Shown: one piece after another, positions 50,796 through 59,713 of the stretch
Layout: each line of letters begins with the position of its first letter
How positions within the stretch are numbered: the first letter of the stretch is position 1
Assembly (NCBI GenBank): GCA_045106815.1
Contig: JBGCFG010000024.1
Location: 147,811 to 211,810, forward strand
Length of the DNA: 64,000 bases
Origin: JAUIAI01 sp045106815
Lineage (GTDB): Bacteria; Pseudomonadota; Gammaproteobacteria; Burkholderiales; Burkholderiaceae_E
Direction: 5' to 3'
Notes under the pieces: generated by a model
The model's input: the letters and a program-made list of their open reading frames with translations, nothing else
Told to the model about the DNA's origin: nothing
Databases searched by the model: none
Program-made: the position numbers and the translations under genes

Positions 50796-52479
50796 AGACC
50801 GCCTCCTTAAAGGGCTCGACACCCATCCGGTTTACCGTATCAACGAAGCGCTCGTCTGCATCATGGCGCACGAGCAAATAAAAGCGAATCAGCCTTTCGA
50901 CAGCATCGGGAACATCTTCCTCGCTGAACGAAGGGCCAATGATCTTGCCGATGGCAGCATCCATCCCCTGCATACCGCCGATGGAAATCTGATAGAAAGA
51001 GTCGCCCTTTTTATCAACGCCCAGAATGCCGATATGACCGATATGGTGATGCCCACAGGAATTCATGCAGCCTGAGATATTTAGCTCAAGCTCGCCGATA
51101 TTGAATAGCTCATCGAGGTCTTCAAAGATTTCCTGCAGCGCCATTGCAATCGGTATTGATTTGGCATTGGCAAGTTGGCAGAAGTCGCCGCCAGGGCACG
51201 CAATAATGTCCGTCAGTAAGCCGATATTCGCGCTGGCCAGCCCGCCGGATTGGAGCATTTTGAACAGTTCGTGAAGCTGATCGAGCCGCACATTCGGCAG
51301 CACGACGTTCTGATGGTGGGTAATGCGAAGCTCACCAAAACCAAATCTGTCAGCGGCCTCGGCCATCAAGCGCATTTGAGTAGCTGTTGCGTCGCCCGGC
51401 GGGAGCTTGCCATTCTTGAGCGAGATTGTGACGGCGCAATAACCCGCCCGCTTGTGAGGATGACGGCTACGCGACAGCCAGCGCCAAAACGCTGGGGTGG
51501 CGGCGCCCTGAGTCGCGAGGTTTGCCTCCATCCCGAGCACTTCTTCAGGGGTGAGCGCTACGTAGTCGGGGTCAGCGAACTGGGCGATCAATGCGTCAAA
51601 GCTGGCCTGATCAACTTCGCCAGGCCCGGTAGGCGTACCAGCTGCGGCATCAGCCAGCATGGCATCAAACTCAGATTCCACCTGGCGTGAGAACTCCTTT
51701 GCGCCCAGGGCGCGAACGAGAATTTTGATTCTGGCCTTGTACAGATTGTCGCGGCGCCCGTGACGGTTGTACACGCGCAGCACAGCCTCAAGGTAGTTGA
51801 GCAGTTGCGCCTGCGGCAAACCGGGTTTGATCAGCGAGCCAATGATGGGCGTACGACCCAGACCGCCTCCCGCGTAAATATCAAACCTCATTTGCCCGTC
51901 GTCGCCTGGCACGAGTGCAATGCCAATGTCGTGCACCTTGACCGCAGCCCGATCCTCACTGGCACCAGTAAGTGCAATCTTGAATTTACGCGGCAAAAAA
52001 GCGAACTCCGGATGCAATGATGACCATTGACGGATGAGTTCGGCATAAGGGCGCGGGTCTGCCGTTTCGTCTGCCGCGACACCGGCAAACTGATCGGTCG
52101 TGACATTGCGGATGCAGTTGCCACTGGTCTGAATGGCATGCATTTGCACATCGGCAAGCTCGGCCAGAATATCGGGAACCCGCTCCAGTTTCGGACCGTT
52201 TAGCTGCAGGTTCTGTCGGGTACTGAAGTGCCCGTAGCCCTCGTCGTAGGTTTCAGAGATTTGTGCCAATGCCCGCATTTGATGCGACGACAACACACCG
52301 TAGGGGATGGCAATGCGCAACATCGGGGCATGGCGCTGGACGTACAAACCATTTTGAAGACGCAAGGGCTTGAACTCATCTTCGGTGAGTTCGCCTGCCA
52401 GATAGCGCTCGGTCTGTTCTCTGAACTGTTCTACTCGGGCCTGAACAAAGGCCTGATCCTGGTGGTCGTATTGATACAT
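50779..52479 (-). CDS. cysI: Sulfite (or nitrite) reductase hemoprotein
   Basis: 566 residues with the duplicated sulfite/nitrite reductase fold. The siroheme/[4Fe-4S] ligands are two pairs, C-x5-C in ACPGGDFCQLANA and C-x3-C in SGCMNSCGHHH, with the Arg/Lys-rich sulfite pocket in the first half (HFSTRQNLQL, TSGNCIRNVTTD). It reduces sulfite to sulfide with six electrons. Nitrite reductases share the fold, but the DUF934 and CysB context favours sulfite. AGAGGAA six bases before the ATG. Confidence 0.93.
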   Translation of the reverse strand: MYQYDHQDQAFVQARVEQFREQTERYLAGELTEDEFKPLRLQNGLYVQRHAPMLRIAIPYGVLSSHQMRALAQISETYDEGYGHFSTRQNLQLNGPKLERVPDILAELADVQMHAIQTSGNCIRNVTTDQFAGVAADETADPRPYAELIRQWSSLHPEFAFLPRKFKIALTGASEDRAAVKVHDIGIALVPGDDGQMRFDIYAGGGLGRTPIIGSLIKPGLPQAQLLNYLEAVLRVYNRHGRRDNLYKARIKILVRALGAKEFSRQVESEFDAMLADAAAGTPTGPGEVDQASFDALIAQFADPDYVALTPEEVLGMEANLATQGAATPAFWRWLSRSRHPHKRAGYCAVTISLKNGKLPPGDATATQMRLMAEAADRFGFGELRITHHQNVVLPNVRLDQLHELFKMLQSGGLASANIGLLTDIIACPGGDFCQLANAKSIPIAMALQEIFEDLDELFNIGELELNISGCMNSCGHHHIGHIGILGVDKKGDSFYQISIGGMQGMDAAIGKIIGPSFSEEDVPDAVERLIRFYLLVRHDADERFVDTVNRMGVEPFKEAVYEHAD

Positions 52480-52577
52480 GCGAATTCCTCTGTGAGGGCC
52501 GAAAGATAGAGGCTCGCTACGATTGATGGAACGTATTGCTGGTGCTTAGCTCATAACAAAATCGTCTATACAGCACC

Positions 52578-52594
52578 GTTATCATATGGATAAC
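52578..52594 (+). promoter_or_regulatory. Candidate CysB/LysR-type operator between cysI and cbiX
   Basis: GTTATC-ATATG-GATAAC (52578-52594) is a perfect 6-bp inverted repeat and also fits the LysR T-N11-A rule. It lies in the 140-base divergent gap between cysI and the chelatase gene, about 26 bases from the latter's start. Confidence 0.5.
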
Positions 52595-52619
52595 TTTCTG
52601 TGATTGATGAGGTCACCAA

Positions 52620-53018
52620 ATGTCTAAAAATCGCTCCGAGGTGACCGGTTGTGTCTTCTTTTGTCATGGCGCTCGGGATGACAACTGGCGCAAGCCGTTT
52701 GAAGCCATCATGGCGCAATACCGATCTGCGCAGCCCGATCAGCCTGCAGCTTTGGGATTTCTGGAATTGATGACACCTTCGTTCGAAGACGCTGTGGCTG
52801 ATGTCATCGGGCAAGGGGCGAGCCATGTGCGTGTGGTGCCTCTTTTCCTTGCTCCCGGACGGCATACTCGACGTGACCTACCCGAACTGGTCGCGCAGGA
52901 GCAGGCGCGTTGGCCGGATGTCAGCTTCTCAGTGGTTCCTACGCTCACCGAAATTCCGACCGTGCGCGAAGCAATCGTTGATTGGGCACTACGCAGTCCC
53001 GAGGCGCCGGCGCAATGA
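52620..53018 (+). CDS. CbiX/SirB-like sirohydrochlorin chelatase
   Basis: 132 residues, single-domain class II chelatase. The catalytic histidines are in GCVFFCHGARDD and VPLFLAPGRHTRRDLP. It inserts iron (or cobalt) into sirohydrochlorin, so together with CobA it supplies siroheme for CysI. GAGG seven bases upstream supports the ATG. Its stop overlaps the aldo/keto reductase start (ATGA). The short form works as a homodimer. Confidence 0.85.
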   Translation: MSKNRSEVTGCVFFCHGARDDNWRKPFEAIMAQYRSAQPDQPAALGFLELMTPSFEDAVADVIGQGASHVRVVPLFLAPGRHTRRDLPELVAQEQARWPDVSFSVVPTLTEIPTVREAIVDWALRSPEAPAQ

Positions 53019-53845
53019 AACCAGTCCCTAACCCCCAATTGCCCGAGATGCCCTTGCTCGGCTTGGGTACCTGGATGATGGGCGAAAAGCGGCGACAGCA
53101 AGACACCGAAGTCGCCGCGCTGGTGGCCGGACTGGATGCCGGTGCCACACTCATTGATACCGCTGAAATGTATGCCGACGGCGAGGCTGAAGCCATTGCC
53201 GGTGAGGCAATCGCGGGGCGTCGGGATGGACTTTATCTGGTGTCGAAGGTGCTCCCACACAACGCTGGCCATGATGACTTGCTAGCAGCCTGCGATCGCA
53301 GCCGGGAGCGACTTGGCGTGGATTACATCGATCTGTATCTGCTGCACTGGCCCGGGTCCGTTCCGCTGGCTGAAACGATCGGCGCGTTTGAGGTGTTAGT
53401 TGAACGTGGGGCCATTGGCCGCTGGGGAGTTTCCAATTTTGATGTTCGCAGCATGCAGCAATTGCTAGCCACGCCGGGGGCTGAGACCTGTGCCGTGAAT
53501 CAGGTGTACTACTCCCTGGGCGAACGTGGTGCAGAGTTTGATTTGCTCCCGCTGCTCGCTGAGAAAGGCATAGCCGCGATGGCCTATTGCCCGCTCGACC
53601 AGGGAGATCTCACGACCCATCCCGACCTATTGCCCATTGCGAAGCGACACGATGCCACTTGCGCGCAGATTGCCCTGGGCTGGCTGATAGCCAGAGGCGT
53701 GACGGCGATTCCAAAATCAGCCAGTCCTAAGCGTGTCCAGGAAAACCTGGTCGCGCTCAATGTGAACCTAAGCGCGGACGACCTGGCCGAAATAGACGAA
53801 CACTTCATGCCACCGACTCGCGCCAGCCGTCTGAAAATCGTTTGA
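53015..53845 (+). CDS. Aldo/keto reductase
   Basis: About 276 residues. The start at 53015 overlaps the chelatase stop. The AKR tetrad is D-Y-K-H: Asp in LIDTAEMY, Tyr in the same helix, Lys in LVSKVLP and His in LLHWPGS. The NADPH loop is ITAIPKSASPKRVQENL-like (VTAIPKSASPKRV). It reduces an aldehyde or ketone; the substrate is unknown. Its place after the chelatase is most likely operon proximity. Confidence 0.9.
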   Translation: MKPVPNPQLPEMPLLGLGTWMMGEKRRQQDTEVAALVAGLDAGATLIDTAEMYADGEAEAIAGEAIAGRRDGLYLVSKVLPHNAGHDDLLAACDRSRERLGVDYIDLYLLHWPGSVPLAETIGAFEVLVERGAIGRWGVSNFDVRSMQQLLATPGAETCAVNQVYYSLGERGAEFDLLPLLAEKGIAAMAYCPLDQGDLTTHPDLLPIAKRHDATCAQIALGWLIARGVTAIPKSASPKRVQENLVALNVNLSADDLAEIDEHFMPPTRASRLKIV

Positions 53846-53878
53846 ACCTCACCTGACCCTCCTCATCGGGATACTGAA

Positions 53879-54772
53879 TTGAATTTGCAGCAGTTGCGAT
53901 ACCTGCGCGAGATTGTGCGTTCTGATCTGAATCTGACACGCGCGGCAGAACGACTCCACACCTCCCAACCAGGCATCAGCCGCCGAATGTTGGAACTTGA
54001 AGCCGAGCTCGGCGTGGAGATCTTTGTGCGCAAAGGGCGCCGACTGATCGCGCTAACCGATGCCGGTAAGACGGCGCTTGAACTGGCCAGTCAGGCGCTC
54101 GATCGCGTCGAGGACTTGCAACGAATTGGTACGGACCATGATGATGATCAATCAGGTGAGCTGACCATTGCGACCACTCACACTCAGGCCCGCTACACCC
54201 TGCCACCGGTAATCATGAAGTTTCGCGAGCAATATCCGAACGTTAGCGTATCGCTCAAGCAAAGTGACCCGGTGCAGGCGGCGCGCCGGACCCTCGACAG
54301 CGAAGCCGATCTGGCCATGGCAACCGAGGTGGTCGCCAACATTGATGGCTTAAACGCGTGGCCCTTTATGCAGTGGACGCACGTGGCCCTGTGCCCGCCA
54401 GGGCATCCGCTGGCTCAGGAGTCGCCACTGTCGCTCGAATCGATCGCTCAGTACCCTTTGCTCACTTATGACGCAGCATTTGCGGGTCGCACGTCCATTG
54501 ATCGGGTGTTCGCCGAGGGTGATCTTGTGCCGGACATAGCGATGGCGGCACTGGATGCAGATGTCATCAAGACCTATGTGAAGCTCGGTCTAGGCGTTGG
54601 TCTGGTAGCGAGCGTCGCTTATGAACAAGCGGCTGATGAGCCCCTCGTCGCGATGGACTGCGGGCACCTCTTTGGCACAAAAACGAGCTATGTTGCGGTG
54701 CGGGTTGGTGCACCGCGGCGAGCTTTTGTACGCGATTTCATTAAGTTACTTGTGCCCGAATTTGCTGACTAA
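53879..54772 (+). CDS. CysB-like LysR-type regulator
   Basis: 297 residues from a TTG start; the sequence MNLQQLRYLREIVRSDLNLTRAAERLHTSQPG (split here as a run of short motifs) is typical of CysB/Cbl proteins. Helix-turn-helix LTRAAERLHTSQPGISR, then a linker (DQSGELTIATTHTQARYTLP) and effector domain with the CysB-type Thr/Ser residues (KQSDP, TEVV). CysB senses O-acetylserine and controls sulfur assimilation. Placed at the end of this cluster, it probably regulates cysI and its neighbours. Confidence 0.88.
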   Translation: MNLQQLRYLREIVRSDLNLTRAAERLHTSQPGISRRMLELEAELGVEIFVRKGRRLIALTDAGKTALELASQALDRVEDLQRIGTDHDDDQSGELTIATTHTQARYTLPPVIMKFREQYPNVSVSLKQSDPVQAARRTLDSEADLAMATEVVANIDGLNAWPFMQWTHVALCPPGHPLAQESPLSLESIAQYPLLTYDAAFAGRTSIDRVFAEGDLVPDIAMAALDADVIKTYVKLGLGVGLVASVAYEQAADEPLVAMDCGHLFGTKTSYVAVRVGAPRRAFVRDFIKLLVPEFAD

Positions 54773-54927
54773 TGAGTTCACTAAAAGAGGTTTGCATTTC
54801 TGCCTTCTTCTGCCACACTGGCTGAGTGTCACAAAAATTAAACAAAAAGATTGACGCTAGCGATTGACCCGATCAGTGACTCGATCTGCCAACGCGAGCG
54901 TTAGCCAGTACGACCCGGGAGGGAGAG

Positions 54928-55359
54928 ATGTCAGATCTATATTTAGTCGGCTACGACGGCACAAAGTCCGCAAAAAGAGCGGTCGATTTCGCGGCAGCGC
55001 GCGCTCACCAGGCAGGGGCCAAGATTCATTTGGTCAACGTGCTTGAATGGTCTCCATACAGTTTTTACTCGGCAGAAGAGCTCGCTTCTCGAAAAAAGGC
55101 CCGCACCGACGAGGTCAAGCGGGGGCAAGAAATGCTCGACCCACTTGTGGCTGAGCTTAAGAATCGCGGCATTGAAGTCAGCAGTGAGGTGTTACACGGG
55201 CATCCGGCCGAATTGCTTTGCAAGGTTGCCTCTGAGGTCGATGCCACTCAGATTTTGATCGGTCGCAGCGGTGACGGCGTACTCGCCCAACGGCTACTCG
55301 GCGGGCTGGCGATATCGCTCGCTCAAGTGGCACCGGTCCCGCTGACCATCGTGCCTTAA
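54928..55359 (+). CDS. Universal stress protein (UspA family)
   Basis: 143 residues, complete Usp fold. The start has GGGAGGGAGAG upstream. ATP-type pattern G-x2-G-x9-G-G (IGRSGDGVLAQRLLGGLA) near the C-terminus has Gly where Ser or Thr usually ends the motif, so nucleotide binding is uncertain. It is the first of a row of plus-strand genes followed by the AGCS symporter, 43 bases away. Confidence 0.88.
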   Translation: MSDLYLVGYDGTKSAKRAVDFAAARAHQAGAKIHLVNVLEWSPYSFYSAEELASRKKARTDEVKRGQEMLDPLVAELKNRGIEVSSEVLHGHPAELLCKVASEVDATQILIGRSGDGVLAQRLLGGLAISLAQVAPVPLTIVP

Positions 55360-55402
55360 GCAAAGCCACACCCCTAACAATAAGCAAGAGCTGGAGAACC
55401 CT

Positions 55403-56911
55403 ATGAAGCTACTGAAGCAGCTGGCGGCAGGTGCTGCCCTGTCGTGCGCGTCCGCTGGTGCCATCGCGCAGGAAGGCGGTATCGACAAAGCCATTGGCGA
55501 TGCCGTTGCGCCATTCGTCAACCCGATTGTCAACACGATCTTCTACTCGGTGCCCGTTAACGGGACTGACTTCCCCCTGATTGTTGGCTGGCTCGTCATT
55601 GCGGCGCTGGTCTTCACGGTTTACTTTGGCTTCATCCAGGTACGCGGCTTTTGGCACTCGATCCAGCTGGTGCGGGGCGACTATCTAGACCCGAAAGACG
55701 CGGGTGAGGTAACGCCGTTTCAGGCGCTGGCAACAGCGCTTTCCGGCACGGTAGGTCTGGGCAATATCGCCGGTGTTGGTGTAGCCGTTTACCTCGGGGG
55801 GCCGGGCGCCACTTTCTGGATGATTGTCGCTGGCTTGCTCGGCATGGCATCCAAGTTCACTGAGTGTGTGCTGGGCGTGCACTACCGAAATGAATATCCC
55901 GATGGAACAGTTTCCGGCGGGCCGATGTACTACCTATCAAAAGGTCTGTCTGAAGACGGCAAGGCTGGCCTAGGTAAGTTTCTGGCGATCTTCTTCTCTA
56001 TCTGTTGCATTGGCGGTGCGCTGGGCGGCGGCAACATGTTCCAGGCCAACCAGTCATTTGCACAGATTTCGGCGATCGTGCCGTTCTTCCAGGGCAAGGG
56101 CTGGTTGTTCGGGCTGATCATGGCCGCGATTGTCGGTTTTGTGATTATTGGTGGAATCCGCTCAATCGCGCGCGTCACTGAAAAAGTTGTGCCAGGCATG
56201 GCGGTGATCTATGTCGGCTCGGCGCTCATCATCATCTTGCTTAACTACGATCAGGTTGGAGCAGCTTTTCAGGCCATTATTGACGGTGCGTTTTCACCGA
56301 CTGCGGTCGCTGGTGGCGCCATTGGCGCATTGATTCAGGGCTTCAAGCGGGCCGCGTTCTCAAACGAAGCTGGTATTGGATCTGCCTCAATTGCCCACTC
56401 GGCTGTGCAAACCAAACACCCGGTCACGGAAGGCTATGTTGCGTTGCTCGAGCCATTCATTGATACCGTCATCATTTGTACGATGACTTCGCTGGTCATC
56501 ATTATTACCGGGGTTTGGGTACCTGATAGCGGCGTCACCGGCATTTCACTGACAGCCGCCGGCTTTAGTCAGAGTTGGTCAGGGTTCGGGTATGTCCTGG
56601 CTGTGGCCGCTGTCTTGTTCGCGTTCTCGACCATGCTTTCCTGGTCTTACTATGGGTTGAAGGCCTGGACCTACATGTTCGGCGAGGGCAAGATCAAAGA
56701 GCTGATCTTTAAGTTCATCTTCTGCATCTTTATCGTGATTGGCGCTTCAATGAATCTTGGTCCCGTGATCGACTTCTCAGATGCGATGATTTTCGCGATG
56801 GCGATTGCGAACATTATCGGGCTCTATATGCTCATGCCCAAGGTCAAGGCATTGCTTAAAGACTACCGAGAGAAGCTCGCCAGCGGCGAGATAAGCAAGG
56901 TCGCGAAGTAA
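55403..56911 (+). CDS. Sodium:alanine/glycine symporter (AGCS family)
   Basis: 502 residues with eleven or so membrane segments. Family signatures are GTVGLGNIAGVGVAVYLGGPGATFW, SKFTECVLGVHYRN, GGPMYYLSKG, and KRAAFSNEAGIGSASIAHSAV (each quoted in short pieces). It imports alanine or glycine with sodium. The N-terminal leader resembles a signal peptide. Following lactonase gene starts after a 33-base gap. Confidence 0.93.
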   Translation: MKLLKQLAAGAALSCASAGAIAQEGGIDKAIGDAVAPFVNPIVNTIFYSVPVNGTDFPLIVGWLVIAALVFTVYFGFIQVRGFWHSIQLVRGDYLDPKDAGEVTPFQALATALSGTVGLGNIAGVGVAVYLGGPGATFWMIVAGLLGMASKFTECVLGVHYRNEYPDGTVSGGPMYYLSKGLSEDGKAGLGKFLAIFFSICCIGGALGGGNMFQANQSFAQISAIVPFFQGKGWLFGLIMAAIVGFVIIGGIRSIARVTEKVVPGMAVIYVGSALIIILLNYDQVGAAFQAIIDGAFSPTAVAGGAIGALIQGFKRAAFSNEAGIGSASIAHSAVQTKHPVTEGYVALLEPFIDTVIICTMTSLVIIITGVWVPDSGVTGISLTAAGFSQSWSGFGYVLAVAAVLFAFSTMLSWSYYGLKAWTYMFGEGKIKELIFKFIFCIFIVIGASMNLGPVIDFSDAMIFAMAIANIIGLYMLMPKVKALLKDYREKLASGEISKVAK

Positions 56912-56944
56912 TGCGACCCAATCACAATAAAAAGGAGGCTTAAA

Positions 56945-58090
56945 GTGCCGGACATACAACCGCTTAAACTCATTGACCTGACCGAGACAGCGCCTGATGA
57001 CGCGTCAGACAAGATTAAAGCCAGGCGCCGGTTTATGCGTAACGCAGGCATGGCCGCCTTTGCGGCCAGCGCCACAGCGGACGTATTCGCGCAGCAAATG
57101 GACCGGTATTCGCCGGGTGCCCCGCCGGTGCGTTACCCGGAGCCAGACGTCATCGGTCTTGATCCGCGCTTTAAGTACAAGCTCGGCAATACGCCCATCA
57201 TGCGCTTGTATCGCGGCACGATGTGGGCTGAGGGCCCGGCATGGAATGGCGTGGGTCGTTATCTTGTCTGGAGCGACATTCCCAATGATGAGTGTTTGCG
57301 GTGGAGCGAGGAAGATGGCCGGGTTGGTCGGCGCTTTCGCTATCCGTCAGGCAACTCCAACGGCAATACCTTTGACCATCAGGGCCGACAGATTGCGTTT
57401 TGCCATGGCACCCGGCGCGTGATCCGGTATGAGTACAACGGCAAGATCACCGTACTCGCCGATAAGGCTGGTGGCAAAGAGTTCAACGCGCCCAACGATG
57501 GCGCTGTGCACCCTGATGGTTGGTTGTTGTTCACTGACCCGGGCTACGGCAGTCTGATGGACTACGAAGGTAACCGCTTGCCTGAGTCGAAGACCAGTCC
57601 GCAGCCATTGCAGAAAGAAGCGATTTATCGGGTCGATGCGCCGGGGCAGGTCACCAAAGTGGCCGATGATCCGTTTAAACCTAATGGGTTGTGCTTCTCA
57701 CCTGACTACAAGAAGGTCTATGTTGCCGATACCGGGCCCTCTCACTACAAAGAGGCCAAAGGCGTTATCTGGGTCTACGACGTGGACGGCAAGTCGCTCA
57801 AGAACGGCCGTGTATTTGCCAGCACCGAGATGGATGGGAAGACTGGCTTTGCTGACGGCATTCGCTGCGATGAGGATGGCAACGTTTGGGCCGGCATGGG
57901 CTGGGTGGGTGACGGCTACGACGGCGTGCACATTTGGCACCCGGACGGGACCCGAATCGGCCAAATCAAGATGCCGGAAATCATTTCCAATGTTTGCTTT
58001 GGCGGTATTAAACGCAACCGTCTCTTTATGACCGGCAGTCAGTCCTTGTATGCCGTTTATGTTGAGACGCGCGGGGCGCATATCTGCTAG
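56945..58090 (+). CDS. Tat-exported SMP-30/gluconolactonase-like protein
   Basis: 381 residues from a GTG with AAAGGAGG upstream. The N-terminal region carries the twin-arginine motif RRRFM (27-31) and a short hydrophobic stretch (AGMAAFAASATADVFA), so it is probably folded before export. The rest is a six-bladed beta propeller: WNGVGRYLVWSDI, GNTFDHQGRQI, APNDGAVHPDGWLLFTDPGYG, PNGLCFSPDYKKVYVADTG and GFADGIRCDEDGNVWAGM. Catalytic divalent metal ligands are typical Glu and Asp residues. It hydrolyses a lactone; the sugar is not known. Confidence 0.9.
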   Translation: MPDIQPLKLIDLTETAPDDASDKIKARRRFMRNAGMAAFAASATADVFAQQMDRYSPGAPPVRYPEPDVIGLDPRFKYKLGNTPIMRLYRGTMWAEGPAWNGVGRYLVWSDIPNDECLRWSEEDGRVGRRFRYPSGNSNGNTFDHQGRQIAFCHGTRRVIRYEYNGKITVLADKAGGKEFNAPNDGAVHPDGWLLFTDPGYGSLMDYEGNRLPESKTSPQPLQKEAIYRVDAPGQVTKVADDPFKPNGLCFSPDYKKVYVADTGPSHYKEAKGVIWVYDVDGKSLKNGRVFASTEMDGKTGFADGIRCDEDGNVWAGMGWVGDGYDGVHIWHPDGTRIGQIKMPEIISNVCFGGIKRNRLFMTGSQSLYAVYVETRGAHIC

Positions 58091-58118
58091 TGGCTGATTT
58101 GCCCTAGCGGCTGAAAGG

Positions 58119-58148
58119 GCCGGCTCCGTCAGGAGCCGGCGCGTTTTC
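58119..58148 (+). terminator. Rho-independent terminator after the lactonase
   Basis: Perfect 9-bp stem GCCGGCTCC (58119-58127) with GGAGCCGGC (58132-58140), GTCA loop, followed after three bases by TTTT. It ends the lactonase transcription unit. Confidence 0.8.
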
Positions 58149-58241
58149 CCGCCTACAATGTCCCCTAAAGGCGCGACCCGCTACACTTGAGGGTTGTGGG
58201 TAACTTCACCCGCTTGAACACCGATCAACCGGGGACGCCTG

Positions 58242-59681
58242 ATGGACATTTCCGAGCTCAAAAAATTTGTTGCCCAGCGTTGGGATGACGACCTCCTGCC
58301 TAGGCTCGTCGACTACGTCCGAATTCCGGCCAAATCCCCCGCTTTTGATCCCAGCTGGGCTGCGCATGGCCATCTTGAGAAAGTCATTCGCGATGCGCAC
58401 GACTGGTGCGTGAGTCAGGGCGTCGAAGGGGCAAGCTTCGAGATTGTGGCCATTGACGGCATGACGCCATGCTTGTTCTTTGATGTACCCGCCACTGGCG
58501 GCCTGGGCAACGATGACACTGTTTTGTTCTACGGCCATCTCGACAAACAGCCTGAGATGGAAGGCTGGCGCGACGATCTAGGTCCGTGGAAGCCAGTCAT
58601 TGAAGATGGCAAGCTTTACGGCCGCGGTGGTGCCGATGATGGTTATGCCGTCTATGCTGCGTTGACGGTTATTGCCGGTCTTGATAAGCAAGCGGTGCCT
58701 CGCTGCCGATGCGTTGGCTTAATTGAAACCTGTGAAGAGAGTGGCAGTCCTGACCTACCTGCGTATCTCAAGGCTTTGTCACCCCGTCTTGGTCAAGTCA
58801 AGCTGGTTGCCGGTCTCGACAGCGGTTGCGGCAACTACGACCAGCTTTGGGTGACGTCGTCATTGCGCGGTTTGATCGGTGGGGTGCTGACGGTTGAAAT
58901 GCTGACCGAAGGCGTGCACTCAGGGATGGCCAGTGGCATTGTGCCCTCGTCATTCCGTATTGCCCGACAACTGCTCAGTCGGGTTGATGACATGCATACC
59001 GGCCGGGTGCTAATCGATGAGTTGCATGCTGAAATCCCCAACGAAAGGCTGTTGCAGGCGCAGGCCGCAGGCGACATTTTGGGTGACTCGGTTTGGCAGG
59101 CCTTTCCATGGGTTGGCTGCTCACATGGCCCCGAGCCAGGCATGACCGCGCAACCGACGACAACCGACCCTGTCGAAGCCATTCTGAACCGCACCTGGCG
59201 CCCAGCCTTGTCGGTCACCGGCGCTGCTGGTCTGCCGTCCATTGATTCGGCGGGCAACGTGTTGCGTCCGAAAACTAAGCTTAAGCTCAGCATGCGGGTG
59301 CCCCCAACCGTGGACGCTGAAAAAGCGATGGCTCGGCTGGCGGCAGTGCTCACAGAGAACCCCCCAAACAACGCCCGGGTGACATTTGAGCCGGATCACG
59401 CGGCGAACGGTTGGAACGCACCAACTACCGCCCCCTGGTTGCTTAAATCACTCGAACAGGCGTCGCAGAAAAGCTATGGTCGGCCCGTCGCCTGGATAGG
59501 CGAGGGTGGCACAATTCCTTTCATGGATATGCTCGGACAGTTCTTTCCGCAGGCGCAGTTCATGATCACCGGTGTGTTGGGACCGAATTCCAATGCGCAT
59601 GGACCCAATGAGTTTTTGCACATTGATTGTGCAAAGCGTCTGACTGAAGCAGTTGCGTGTGTGGTGGCAGATGTTCGTTGA
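58242..59681 (+). CDS. M20-family metallopeptidase
   Basis: 479 residues, cytoplasmic. The di-zinc site is visible: GHLDKQPEMEGW (His and Asp), GRGGADDGYAVYA (Asp), ETCEESGSPDL (Glu, catalytic) and the C-terminal His region NSNAHGPNEFLH. It belongs to the M20 group of dipeptidases and carboxypeptidases such as those with a dimerisation domain in the middle (residues 200-340). Substrate unknown. Confidence 0.92.
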   Translation: MDISELKKFVAQRWDDDLLPRLVDYVRIPAKSPAFDPSWAAHGHLEKVIRDAHDWCVSQGVEGASFEIVAIDGMTPCLFFDVPATGGLGNDDTVLFYGHLDKQPEMEGWRDDLGPWKPVIEDGKLYGRGGADDGYAVYAALTVIAGLDKQAVPRCRCVGLIETCEESGSPDLPAYLKALSPRLGQVKLVAGLDSGCGNYDQLWVTSSLRGLIGGVLTVEMLTEGVHSGMASGIVPSSFRIARQLLSRVDDMHTGRVLIDELHAEIPNERLLQAQAAGDILGDSVWQAFPWVGCSHGPEPGMTAQPTTTDPVEAILNRTWRPALSVTGAAGLPSIDSAGNVLRPKTKLKLSMRVPPTVDAEKAMARLAAVLTENPPNNARVTFEPDHAANGWNAPTTAPWLLKSLEQASQKSYGRPVAWIGEGGTIPFMDMLGQFFPQAQFMITGVLGPNSNAHGPNEFLHIDCAKRLTEAVACVVADVR

Positions 59682-59713
59682 TGAAAACTGGGTAGTCTTC
59701 AGGATGTTTTCTC

